A stretch of DNA of 64,000 nt from Astropecten irregularis. Taxonomy: Eukaryota; Echinodermata; Asteroidea; Paxillosida; Astropectinidae. The notes under the pieces are model-generated. The model searched no databases. It saw only the letters and a program-made list of their open reading frames with translations, and was not told where the DNA came from. This document shows, in pieces, positions 34,464 to 46,204 of this stretch; the stretch's first letter is position 1; each line of letters begins with the position of its first letter. The stretch covers positions 4,340,001 through 4,404,000 of the forward strand of contig OZ020263.1 of the NCBI GenBank assembly GCA_963971285.1, given 5' to 3'. The position numbers and the translations under genes are program-made.

Positions 34464-35040
34464 AGGACTTACTTAATGTAGCTGAGCTCGACAGCTAAGC
34501 AGGGCTCTCTTCAACATCAATCTTGTTTTTTCTTTTAAATCTCTGCGGCTTAAACCCTTCTTCTTCTTTTTTTTTTTTACATCAACCATGTGGAACAGAA
34601 TCATATGGACAAATGACCATCGCATTCCAATCTTGACCATTGACTTCCCTCATACCATCGGAAGTTCCAAACCCATGCTCATTTGAGCTAATTGATGCTG
34701 ATAGATCATGGGAGACCGCAGAGTTATATTTAGGAGGTCACAATAATGGATGCAGAGCTACATGTACAAGATCATTGGCTTGGCTTTCAACATACCAACA
34801 TAACAGGGACCAATAAGACTTGAAGCTAACAGGGACCATTCTACAAATGCTATTAGGTTGCATATGGGTCAATTCACCAAGTTGGGGCAGGATTTGTGAC
34901 TGTGTCCCTGTCCGTTATCTTGCACCATTCGTTATCCCTTACATTATGGTGCACATTTGCTGTTCTTCAAATGAGAATGAAGTCAATCTGCTCATTGAAC
35001 AGGGAAGATATACCCACCTTTATGACAATTCAAAAGTCAT

Positions 35041-35255
35041 ATGGGCCTTGAAATGAGGCTTGAGGCTGGCTTGGGATTTATTTTGCTACTGCCATTTTGT
35101 GTCCTAAATAATTAAAATGGAGGGCTTGAGATACATGGCGAAGCTGGAGCCTTTCTTCGGCTTAGTCGTGTGACCCAATCCCTTCATTTCGTTTTGTGGG
35201 CCTCAAATGGCGGTAGTACCAAGCCTAGCCTCAAGCCAGGTTTCGTAAAGGCCCA
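35041..35255. mobile_element. Family F MITE
   Basis: About 215 bp. Ends ATGGGCCTTGAAATGAGGC and CCAGGTTTCGTAAAGGCCCAT, with arms TTGAGGCTGGCTTGG and CCTAGCCTCAAGCC. Inside, AGATACATGGCGAAGCTGG is conserved in all three copies. Confidence 0.85.
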
Positions 35256-36017
35256 TAGCAAAGGAAAATATAGATGGGATTCCATTGAACAGGGATACTT
35301 ACAAATTGGGCCCAACTTTGTGGAATAACCCATAATATAAAACCATCCCACAAACCAATGCTTGGTAATGGGTTGGGGGTGGGGGCGTAGAATTAGACTG
35401 AGCCAGACAAAAGGTTTCTGGCTCAGTCTCGGAGGACATAGGTAAATGTCAGATGAAAAAATGTTTTTGCTTTCCGTTCCCCTCCCTCATTTTATTTGCG
35501 TCCTCTTTATCTTCAACCCACAACACTCTGCCAAATTTGTGATATTAGAGCGCTCTACCATCATACATGAGCTGAACTGACATTTCTGCTGGCATTTTAG
35601 AAGACGGCTTAATAGTCGTTGGCCTTTGACTGGCAGGCAAGGTTTATGAATAAAGTATGAGTACTTGTTGAGCTTGCCAATCAAAAATCTTCCTAGTCTG
35701 CTTCAATAAAAAAATAATTTGAGCGCATCATCTATGTGCACAACCATGAGAGGGCACTAAGAGACACAATGGCCTTACTTGCATCTGTATTCAACAATTT
35801 TCCAAAATGAAATGCATGAAAGCCACTCTAGCTAGTTAAAAGTATGGAGAAGGGATTGTGAAAACCGCATATTGCAAGACTACCATTTTTAAAATGTTTT
35901 TGTGTGGGGTCTCTGTGGAGTGTTTGTGGTTAGGAAAAGCTTTAAGATGGGGGAGTGGGGGCGGGTATTTGCTTGATGTCTCCTTCATAAAGTACTAATC
36001 CACCAAAATGACTTTAC

Positions 36018-36184
36018 CTTCCAAGACGTAGACGAGTGACCCCACATCTCCCTCCTTGATGATGAAACTTTCTTTGCTGTACTCCACTGGGTACATGCAA
36101 TCCACAATCTCCTGGATCTGCGACAACTCTAGATTCTTCATGAAGTCATTGTCCAAGATGGCCGACTTGATACAGTCCTTTGCA
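36018..36184 (-). CDS. PRKG1: PRKG1 exon 2 (start of CNB-A)
   Basis: Codes residues 95-150 and the first base of codon 151. The sequence includes [40 protein letters not shown] and GSLVYVLE, nearly identical to the entry into CNB-A of animal PKG1. This covers the N-terminal helices and first beta strands of the cGMP-binding barrel. The acceptor is CTGCAG at 36185-36190 and the donor is GTAAAG from 36017 downward. It joins exon 1 through a split Ser codon (TC+T) and exon 3 through a split Asp codon (G+AT). Confidence 0.96.
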
Positions 36185-39100
36185 CTGCAGATGATAGTGG
36201 GAGGAAAACAGGGTTGTTATTAATCGTTTGAGATCAACAACCTCTGTATATTGCCATTTTTTTGTTTTTCTTGCCAAGTGACTTTGATAAAAGAGCTTGA
36301 ACTGTCCTGTATTTATTTAGAGTCCAGTAAACATGGTCAGGAAGACCAATTAAACTATGAAGGAAACAAATCCATCTGTTCAAAATTCAACACATCAAAC
36401 AAAATGCGTAAGTAAAAAAAAGCATATCTACAACCTGTTTACCAGCTGACACAGCCCAAGACAAATTCATGAAAGAAGATTGTGATTAAGCTTAAAAAGG
36501 TTTCAAAGAAAACAAAAAACGATGAATAACTTGGTAGAGCATTTATAAGATGTAGTAGCATGATTACATGTATGGGAAAATTAGAATTTAAATTTTGTTT
36601 ATGTTACATGCAAATGAAACTCCTGCCGAGATCGGTATAAAATCCAGGTTGGGTAGACAAACTGCATAACACTGAATATCAATGATGCATAAGAAATGAA
36701 AATTGGCTCACACATAAAGCTACGAATTAACAAGGGAACATAGAAGAATCCCTACGGATATCTATTTCATCCTCGCGTTGGCAATGCGTATTAAAGGTGT
36801 AATGTTCAAGTCAATGGATTTTTTTATCAAGGATTTGACGGTGATGCTGGTTCTTCAGTCACGGGAGCCGAGCGTTAACCGTGAGAGTAGCTTGGGCTCT
36901 ACAGGAGTGTAGGTGTAGGGATCAATGATCGAATTAGACACACATGAACTAACTCTTCCTCGGCGAAATCAAAATATATGCCCAATGGTCACTCGCTCGT
37001 TAACCCTTCTCTGATGGGCGACGGCTTTTTCTCAGGGGTGACGGTTTTTTCTCACTGCCGAGGGGACAGGTGATGCAGGAATCATGACCAGTCCAGTCGT
37101 GCTATTATTACTCGCATGTTACCTTCAACAACTGCTAGTATTCACTGCCATGGGCGCTATTTTTGCATGGATGCTTTCACGAAACAAAAAAAAAACCACC
37201 ACAAAACCATAAAAACAAGAGAACTCGTTGGCTACCGAGTTCTCGATCAACAAATTTCTTTCGTCTATGCCGGGGGTGTCGTATTGCAGAAAAGCGTGAG
37301 ACTATGCAAGATTCTGTTTGCACACACATTTCATGAGGCAGCTCATTTAACACACAACCAAACTCGGTATAGAATTTATACCTGTCCGCGGTTTACATTA
37401 AATGCAAATGCATGCCTGAAAGAAAGGATCTGCAATTCCTTATCTTTTAGATATCCCCCGTTGTCGATAAAGGCTCCAGCTGACGGTATAAAGAGGCCAG
37501 TTTATTTCCAATGAAAAGTGGTATTGTCTCTCACCAACTTAAAAGACCTCCCCCCGGGAAAATTAAAGCAGGTATTAGATTCTAGATTTCTGCAATGAAA
37601 GAGGCTGAGGAAAAAGGCGCTTTAGCAAAGCATAACGTAGAGCACAATTGACCAGCGAACGTACAATCGCACGGCCATAAAAAGTGACAATGGACACAGC
37701 ATGCGTGTATAATCCCATTCACCTTAAGAGCTTTCACGTATTGCAGCTTTTATTTTTTTCAAGAGGGCAATTTGATGGAAAATACTTCAGGTGAACAATT
37801 GTGACATAGATTAAATTATTTTCTATTTATTCATTGCATTTCAGATGCACGGGGGGCGTGTGCGTGTACATTCTTTTCTTTTGCATAGCTCTTTCGAGAA
37901 GAATAAATTGATGAACCTTTTAATGCATTTTTCCGCTCCATTCGCCATGATTTTGATTAAATTACCAAGTGTCCAATATTATCTTTTTTCTTATCTGATA
38001 TACTTTGTTGTTGCCCTGGTTTACTAGAGGTGGTTAAAAAGCAGTTGCAATTTGTTTCGTTGATATTTTATTTCTGGGTGGTAACTTTAATCACAACTCT
38101 TGAAATTTCAGTTTGAGTGCAAATATGAAAAGGAAAATTAAAAGAAAATAAAATAAATAGAAGAAACAACCACACATCTATGATTTAAGTCCGGCCAACC
38201 TCTACATTCACATGAGAAAATTAAATCTGCCAACAAATAAAGATTCTTTTTAAAATGCATGGAAAATAAACAAGTTTTTCTGTGGTGACAGTGATTTCGC
38301 CCACTGAAATTTTCCCCTTTTTTGATGAAAATTACCAATAACGATGTATGTGGCACGGTATGTCCCATATATACATATCAAGGAATTTAATGCTAGTAAT
38401 AACTCTTGATTCAATCGTATATAAAGATACAGAAAAAAATATATATTCCCCCTGATTTGCATAATGAAAGTGCTAACTTAATAGTACTGCAATTCATTCT
38501 GTTCCCATCCTAAACACAATGCAATAATAGATCAAAGCATGGCTTGACTCCGACCCTATACGCTAAAATCCAAATTCTATTTCGGGGGTTTGCTGTAATT
38601 AAGAAGCGGCGTAGCCACGAGGTGTTGTGAACAAGATTCAGTTACAAGGTAACTGACAGAACCGGGATTTTTTTTTTATTCTGCGTATTTGTCGTTTTCA
38701 TCCTTTCTATTTCATTTGCGCGTCGTTTTTGTAGCATCAAGTGGGTGCCTGATTCTGATGTATGATACGACACGCTCATGATATCCACCGGAGATACGTA
38801 TCGATCCAATCTATTTGTGGGGGCTTAGTTCACACCACTGGCTTGCAGTGAGACCTAAAGGACTCCACGACGGTGAGATAATTTTGGAGAAAAGACAATA
38901 CACGTAGTAAGACTGTCCGGCCAGGGCCCTCTGATTTCCTGGCTTGTAGATGATTATGGAATAAAGTGGGCGCCAGGGAAACAGCTGTGTGATCCTGGAC
39001 AGCTGCAGTGAGGTTTTTTGATGAAGTAGTCGGGGTGCGTAGGACTTCCGATTAATTGCTCAATGTAGAGGGGGAGGGGGGTGATTGAGAAACGAAAGAG

Positions 39101-39977
39101 AATCAATTATGCCAAAAACAATCATTAGTAAACAATAAAAGAGAATGAATTTTTACTTCATTCATAAACAAATATCACTTTTTCAGTTACCGTATGGCAT
39201 ATTTGTACTGACAAAATGCATTATATGCTTTCTTCAAGGGATAGCATAATTAAACTTCAATGGCTGAAAAAGCATTAGTGAGAAAAGGTGTTCAAAATGG
39301 CGTCAGTAATAATTAAATATGTCTCGGTCTGTTTGATGAAAAACTACATACTTCACTCGAGACTTTAGTCAAGGTATTCAGCACTCGTGGTAATTCCTCT
39401 TGGAACAGACAAGAAATTGTTAAAGAAGTTTTCGGAGACAAAAGTAAAAGTGTAGAATTGCACTAGGAATGTTTACAAAACATAAATTAGAGAATTATAT
39501 TAAAAATAATTTTTGTAATACTATTAAAAATTCAGAATTAATTTCTATTTACTCTGTTAGAAGTTATATTACATTCGACAGCTCAAAATCCTTAAAACTT
39601 AACAATTATTCACTTAAATCTCCTTTTCACATCTGAAAGAAAACCACACATGTGCAGCTTTGAAGCCATTTTGATGGAAATGTCAATATAGGCCTACTTA
39701 GGGAGTGAACATTGATCGAAAAAAGCTGAACAGATCTGCAAGGACAAACGACATCTGGTACAACTAAGTCAGGCAATTGATTAGCATTTCACAGAGCTAG
39801 AAATGTAATTGCTAGCGTTACAGAATGTATCACCCTGTGCAAATGTAAGCACAAAAAACTGAAACAATTTTTTTCTTGTCTCTTTTAAAAAATTCTCCCC
39901 TTAGGTGTAATTCTGTATGAATTTTGTTTGGTGTTTTTTGGGCACGGAATGTCGATGCCACTACTTCCCTACCTTAA

Positions 39978-40333
39978 AGGTACAGGATTGGTAACATACC
40001 CAAACAGAAATGCTCACAGATTTACATATAACTTTCAGGATATGAAGATGGTGCTGGTAGAAACATACCATTCAAATATTTCCGCCTGAAATGGAGTATT
40101 TCTACAGAAATTAGTCAAACAAAGACCGAAAACAGTTTTGATCTCGTGGTAAGATCAAAACCATTCTTTATGTTTTATAAGAAAAATTGAGTCAGGTTTT
40201 CGCTATTTTCTCGTGACTCAGATGTCCGATTGAGCTCAAATTTTCACAAATTTATTATTTTATGTAGGCCTACATGTTTGATCAGACAGTGTGAGTGCTG
40301 TTCTATGACCTTTACCAATCATGTATTATACCT
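39978..40333 (-). mobile_element. Family B variant MITE
   Basis: TTAA at 39974-39977 and 40334-40337. Same subtype as 30454-30808. Carries a TAGGCCTA octamer in its variant half. Confidence 0.88.
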
Positions 40334-40844
40334 TTAAAGATCATTCCTTCCTGCGGAGAGAACACAACGTGACATCTATTAGGGCAAAGGCACGGCATGA
40401 GATTCCTTAAAATGACAAAATGTCAAAAGATTTATAGGGTGCGCTTTGAACGTGTACAAAATGGCAACTGTAGCAATTTGTGGCTTATATAAATGAAGTC
40501 TTAAGTGACATCGATGTCCAGTAAAGGCAATTGGTGCTTGCAGAAAAACAAGTAGAGAGATGTATTAAACTGTGTTACATGTGGAGGGCTGGTTTTATAG
40601 GTCAGGGTCATTCCTAGCAGGATGGGGCTAAAAATTCTAGGGCATCTTTCTAGGTGAACGTGCTGACCCATTACTCTTTATTATGCTGAACTCCAATTTC
40701 TTTCAATTGCTTTCAGGGGCAGGAACTGATTTTTTATTCAAACTTGAAAAAATCCTGTAAAATGTGCGGTAATGATAAAGGACTGCAGGACCCAATTTTA
40801 TAGCTCTGTTTACCAGTGCAGTTAAGAAAAGCCACAAAAACTAA

Positions 40845-40940
40845 TATAGGTTGTGGTTTTTCATTGAAGCTGAAGCTCTGTTTTCCTTTTCAAACAAACC
40901 AGAGAATCTACTTCCGAACCACAGCCGAAAGCCTTTATTT

Positions 40941-40992
<52 letters not shown>

Positions 40993-41032
40993 TCTGAGCC
41001 TAAACTTGAGCCTCTGTTTCGTAAACCCTCAT
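40845..41032 (+). mobile_element. Family E MITE with GAGCCT expansion
   Basis: Core TATAGGTTGTGGTTTTTCA and AGAGAATCTACTTCCGAACC, right end GAGCCTCTGTTTCGTAAAC. The left end is truncated. Confidence 0.8.
40942..41000. repeat. (GAGCCT)n microsatellite within an E element
   Basis: About ten hexamers, the last ones mutated. Read forward it encodes Glu-Pro repeats. It grew from the hexamers at E element ends. Confidence 0.9.
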
Positions 41033-41225
41033 AGACCCTGCAGAGCCCTGGTGTGAATTTAGGCAGGTACTATTAAACTTGGAATCAAGTTGGACTTGAA
41101 TACATTGTGCTGTAATATTTGATCATTTTTATGTGGTACTGAGGTGGTGTGGTCTGGTGTGTCAGCTTCAAATAGCTTGAGCAGCATTCTTCAGATTGCC
41201 GATGGTTTTGACGGTTTCGCCAATG

Positions 41226-41470
41226 GGCCAATTTCATGGAGATGCTTAGCATAAAAAATTGCTTAGCACACAAATGGCTTGCCCAACAAAACAAACCACC
41301 ATTGAAAATTTGATTTAATACTCATGGTCAGCAAACAACAGCCAAAGAACAATTGCAAGTGATACACAACACATGGACATTTGGTTGTTAATCCTGTTTT
41401 TATTATTATAAGGCAGAAATGTCATGCTTAGCGATTTTTTCGTGCTTAGCAGCTCTATGAAATTGGCCCC
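41226..41470. mobile_element. Family A MITE, GCTTAGCA subtype
   Basis: Ends GGGCCAATTTCATGGAGATGC and GCTCTATGAAATTGGCCCC. Subterminal GCTTAGCA replaces GCTTAAGCA; interior TGGTCAGCAAACAACAGCC is shared. Confidence 0.85.
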
Positions 41471-42424
41471 ATGACAATTGTGGCACTTATGTCCTTGAGC
41501 AATCCACTTCTCTCAATTTCTCTCCAGACGGAAATTAATTGGTTCCTGTGAGGCATTTGATAGCGAATTGTGTTCTGTGTTATTGTAATTCTGCACAGCA
41601 GCTGGGAATGGATGGCAACATTTCCATAAGTTGAAGGTTTCCGGAATGATAATAGCCAAACACCCAGGATTATAAAAGCGCACTACGTGCCAAAGTCACA
41701 CGTCTCCAGCTATAATCATCATCTTTACAAAAATAACAAACAATTCAAACGATTCAAAACATTTCAGCTCTTTATCTCGAACTGTACAATTTGAAGACGT
41801 ACGCAAATCCAAGTGTATAACATTTCCGCTCTTATCAACGAACACTGGCGCGATTGCGTCCAGTTCTCATTCGACATTTCCGCTGCTATCACTTCAAAGC
41901 TGATAAAGCACAGGGATCTGTCGTCTTGTTTGTTTTTATGGCTACATCGCAGGCAATCGTCAAACAAACAAGTAATCCCCCACATCATATTAAAGCACCT
42001 CATGATACCATATGCTGCTGTTCTCACGATATTCCAAATAAATAAATAAATAGCAACTACAAGCAAAGTACATGTGCAAGCATGAAAAGTCTTGTATGAA
42101 TGAATTTCATATGAAAAAAATAATGATAAATTTGGTGTCGAGTTTGAATCAATTTGGGATTGTTTAAGTTACGTGTGAATGTGCACAGTAATATTACCTC
42201 TGTACGCCAGATGTGCTACAATGTGAAAAGGGGGACATCTTGTTGAAATTGAGGTCATTTAGAAAGAAGTTTCAGAACAAATGGAACCTTTGTAAAAAGA
42301 AGAGCATTGGTATAATATTCCGGCGGTCACAGGTTCAAATCTCCACTACTATAAATCTTTCTTTGTTTACCTTTCCGTGACTTGAAAAATTAGTCCAGTT
42401 TTATTTGACGATAAATATTTAAGA

Positions 42425-42440
42425 ATCATGACGTCATGAT
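42425..42440. promoter_or_regulatory. 16-bp palindrome centred on a CRE
   Basis: ATCATGACGTCATGAT is a perfect palindrome around TGACGTCA, in intron 1 and outside any recognised transposon. Confidence 0.5.
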
Positions 42441-44267
42441 GTCTTTACATTCCTCTCAGAAAGACATCAACAAATAATTTTCTGAAATTGCTAATGGCCT
42501 GAAAATAATTCCAGGTTGGCAAGTAGAGAAATAAGGCAATTTTATATTATTATTATTTTTTACTGTAATTCAATATGTCTTCTGAAAAATGTCCAATACA
42601 AAGCTGTGAAATGTTTAAGCATAAAATAATATACAATGTGATAATGGAACAGTGACAAAAATATTGAAAGTGTCGGCTTTATAGTCTGTACATTATATCT
42701 AATCTCTGAGGTATGTAATTCAGCCTAAAAAATTCCCCATAGTCGTAGGTCAGATTACCGTAAACAGACCCTATTTTCATTGGCCAACACCTCACATGAA
42801 AGCGTGATAAAGATGTTTTTGTGTACCAGACTCGCAATAAGCTCTAGCACATTTTAACATTTGAATTTCCACACGACTCATTCGAATCGTGCAACAATGC
42901 ACGAATTGGAAAAAAAAAAATCATACCGAGAACCCGAGGCTATGAAATCAAGTTCAGAATCCCGACCGGATTGGATATCACATTGGGAAGAATGTGACTG
43001 AGTCACGCTGTCTACAGGAATACCTGTTCCACCGAGTATAAAGAACGTGCGGTTGTACTGAAGCTATGTCCAGCTGCATACGCAGAGAACATTGCTTAAG
43101 AATCGAGGAGGAAAAATCGAGGAACCCGGGGCCTATTTTCAATGAGCACGGCAGAAGCTAATGCCTGATCCAAGCTTTCTCGTATCTTTAAAAGAGCACA
43201 CAACGTCGTCATCTACGGATATCAATTGAAGGTTACCGTAACAGTAATTGGCAACCGCTTTATACTGACCTACACTGCCTCGTAGGCACATCAATAAAGC
43301 ATCTGCTCATGGTTAAGATCACCATGGAAACCATTTGGTAAACAATGAAGAGATAAGACTTGAGGGACAGGGCACCGGGAGTTGATATGGCTCAGTTTAT
43401 TATAATGTTGCATCGCTAATAATTTTATCAATAAAAGGAGAAGCACAAGTAATATACCGAGGAACATTTCCATTTAAATTATCATATTTTCTGTACACAT
43501 TTTCCTATTAATCCACCATTTGTATCTGCTAAAATTGCAATATAATGGCCTAACATTACTCTGTTTATATATTTCCTTCCATTTCAATTTCCGGGTACGA
43601 TTCATCACGCACGGTATGTGCCTTTCCCATAATCAAATCTACAGAGATATTTTATCGCAATGGCATTTGGTTTACGAAAAAGTCTCATCACTTACATTCC
43701 TGTTTGGACAATAATTCATAACACACACCAATAGATTGATTATTTCTGGATGAGATTTATAACCGAAAAGGCGGGACCAAATTATTATTTCCCACGACAA
43801 ACCAACCTGATTTATGGTCACAAATGACAAACTTGGAGGCTACAAACTAATTCCATCTGACAAAAATCTCGAAATTAACTGCAAGTGGAGACGTAGTTAT
43901 GAGCCGTGAAAATAAACAGTGGAATAAAATGGAAGAAGTTTATCAACAAATGCACAAATGCTATATCAAACTAGCTACCATTTAAGGATATGGCATCTGC
44001 GCTTCTGCCGTAGTGCCCATATTTTGATGATGAAAAGAAGACGTTTAAATGAAAAATTGATTATTGGCTTGGATTACATGGGCTTTCAAAATTAGGTGCA
44101 GCGTTCAGCACAATGCAATTTATCAGAAGCTACGTTGACAATTGCTCTGGTTCTAGTCAGTGATGAAAATTTGGAATTTTTTCATTTTTTCCCTGTCTTC
44201 TCACTTTGAAACCTCATACAGTTCAAAGCTTTAGAGTTGAGAGTCTTGGGCTCAATTCCATGGCTCT

Positions 44268-44381
44268 GCGTAGAATTGGCACTTATGGAACCAAGGTAAT
44301 TCTATGCTAAAGAGTTAAGCATAAGCGTAGAATTGGCACTTATGGAACCAGGTAATTCTATGCTAAAGAATTAAGAAATCC
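44268..44381. repeat. 56-bp tandem duplication
   Basis: Two units starting GCGTAGAATTGGCACTTATG and running to GGTAATTCTATGCTAAAGA. Very similar, so recent. Confidence 0.85.
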
Positions 44382-44479
44382 TATTCCATGGAATAGCCAG
44401 TAACTTTTAGTTGAAACTCATGTAACTTAGGATTTCTCGCTGACTCAGATGAATTCTGTGAATTCAGTGAATTTTGTGA

Positions 44480-44813
44480 TAAAGGGCATGTACAACATTG
44501 GTAAAGGTGACAGAGCAACTTCAGGCTGTTCATAATTTGCTTTGGCATTGAGTAAAACAAACCTGTGAAATTTCAGCTCAATTGATCATTAGAAACAGTA
44601 GAAAATGACAAACCGTTGCAATTGTTATGCTAAATTGTGTGGGAATAACTGTCTTATTTTTTATCTTGACCAAAAGTTGTGGTCCTCTTTTCTGGATAAA
44701 TACAGCATTTCAGGCAGAAAAACTTTCACAGTATTTTTCTACCATTACCATCTTTATACCCTGTAATTTATAGGTAAATCTGTAAAGTTTTCTGTTTTGG
44801 TATGCTACCAAAG
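44480..44813 (+). mobile_element. Family B MITE, variant left half
   Basis: AAGGGCATGTACAACATTGG left end, shared with 9021-9380; standard B right half ending GGTATGCTACCAAAG, where it is truncated. Confidence 0.8.
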
Positions 44814-45215
44814 AAGAGCCATTAATTTGGGACCTGGATATCAGCCTAAAAATTTGCAGGTCAGCATTTGTATCTGTATCAAACAAATTGTCTTTCTCTG
44901 CCCCCTGCCCTGTCCTCACCCAGCAAAATTATATGGTTAGCCATGGAACCTCTTCAGACAAATAACTCTTAGGTCTCATTGAGTTAACTGTCTCCAGATG
45001 GGAACGTTAATTATCTCTGACGACTCCTGGGGTGCTGTTGAACTGTCTTGTAATGGAAAGGTCCTGATTCAATTAACACCATTTTCAGAGGTCACGATTT
45101 GGCAAGAATGGAATTTGTAGTCAGCACCATTCTCTACGATTTTCCTGTTTATTATTGACAAAAACAAAAAAGAAATTAAAAAAAAATTATCAATTTTGGT
45201 CAAATTGAATGACCT

Positions 45216-45358
45216 GGGGGTCGATTTCACGAAGCCCTATGATCGATCATAAGTCGAGTTACGAAGGATAATCTATCATGTCCTACGTAGGGCTGCAATG
45301 CATCATATAAAGTCCTACGATTGATTGACAGTTATGATGAGTTTGGTGAAATCGACCC
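45216..45358. mobile_element. Family D palindromic MITE
   Basis: GGGGGTCGATTTCACGAAGCC to GAGTTTGGTGAAATCGACCC. The clearest D copy. It lies 2 bp from a family A element. Confidence 0.88.
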
Positions 45359-45360
45359 AA

Positions 45361-45603
45361 GGGGCCAATTTCATAGAGCTTTTTAAGCACCAAAATTTGC
45401 CTAAGCACCAAAAAAACGTTGGTAAATAAAATCAGTAGGCCGACCAAAACTCCTTGTGAATGTTATGGTCAGCAAACAATGGCCGAATACAAAACAAAAG
45501 CAGTAAGCATCACATGAAAATTGGTTGGTAATCCTGTTTGATAAAGAAGACTTATCATTCGTATGCAAGTTTTGTGAATAGTGAGCTCTATGAAATTGGA
45601 CCT
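45361..45603 (-). mobile_element. Family A MITE
   Basis: Reverse-oriented full-length copy from GGGGCCAATTTCATAGAGC to AGCTCTATGAAATTGGACC. Confidence 0.87.
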
Positions 45604-45773
45604 TGGTAACGTTCGTAGTGTACTGGTGTGGAGACTTGTCATCAGCAGGCTTCGTGTTATTTCCAGCAATTTAAAAAAAATTGATTTGTAAACTTCTTTC
45701 AACTCTTACTTCACCTCAAGGACTTCCCAAAATAAACCAGTAATTCAGTAACGGGGAACTGGCAACAAGGGGA

Positions 45774-45792
45774 GGGGGGGGGGGGGGGGGGG
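45774..45792 (+). repeat. G19 homopolymer
   Basis: Nineteen consecutive G followed by AGGAGGAGGGG, a potential G-quadruplex and sequencing hazard. Confidence 0.9.
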
Positions 45793-45980
45793 AGGAGGAG
45801 GGGAAGATCGGTGGAAAGACATTTTGAACAAGGGAACGTCAAATTGAGAACTGGAGGTAGGTAATGCAATTTTGATGCCAGGTGACTGGGTGGCGTCATG
45901 AGCATGAAGTATGGTTCTTTGCCCTTACACCTAACTCCAAGTTTCAATATAGGCCTACACTACACCACTATTAGTTAAGA

Positions 45981-46204
45981 GAGCCTTTACGAAATGAGGC
46001 TTGAGGCTAGATTTGGGAATTATCTTGTTACTACATTTGTGTTCTAAATGAAATGAAGGGCTTGGGATACATGGCGAAGCTGGAGCCTTTCTTCAGCTTC
46101 ATCGTGTGGCCCAATCCCTTCATTTCATTCTGTGGGCCTCATTAATGGCGGTAGCCAAATAAGTACAAAGCCTAGCCTCAAGCCTGGTTTCATAAAGGCT
46201 CATA
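45981..46204. mobile_element. Family F MITE
   Basis: GAGCCTTTACGAAATGAGGC to CCTGGTTTCATAAAGGCTC. Same interior as 35041-35255. Confidence 0.85.

Larger units (their letters stand above)
25523..36017 (-). other. Intron 2 of PRKG1, densest transposon cluster
   Basis: About 10.5 kb holding seven B copies (two inside A elements), A copies or pieces at 26435-26901, 27391-27851, 31434-31500 and 32100-32365, C copy 27852-27986, K copy 28031-28181, M element 30215-30380, E copy 33792-34142, D copy 34318-34463 and F copy 35041-35255. Nothing recognised in 25966-26430, 28182-29000, 30809-31430, 33033-33790, 34464-35040 and 35256-36017. G-rich purine runs occur near 32510 and 33655-33690. Confidence 0.85.

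Noticed and set aside
37116-37514. 132-codon plus-strand frame in intron 1
   Set aside because: No homology recognised; composition resembles the surrounding intron.
40816-41034. Glu-Pro repeat protein
   Set aside because: Produced by the GAGCCT hexamers of an E transposon; similar frames appear at every E copy.
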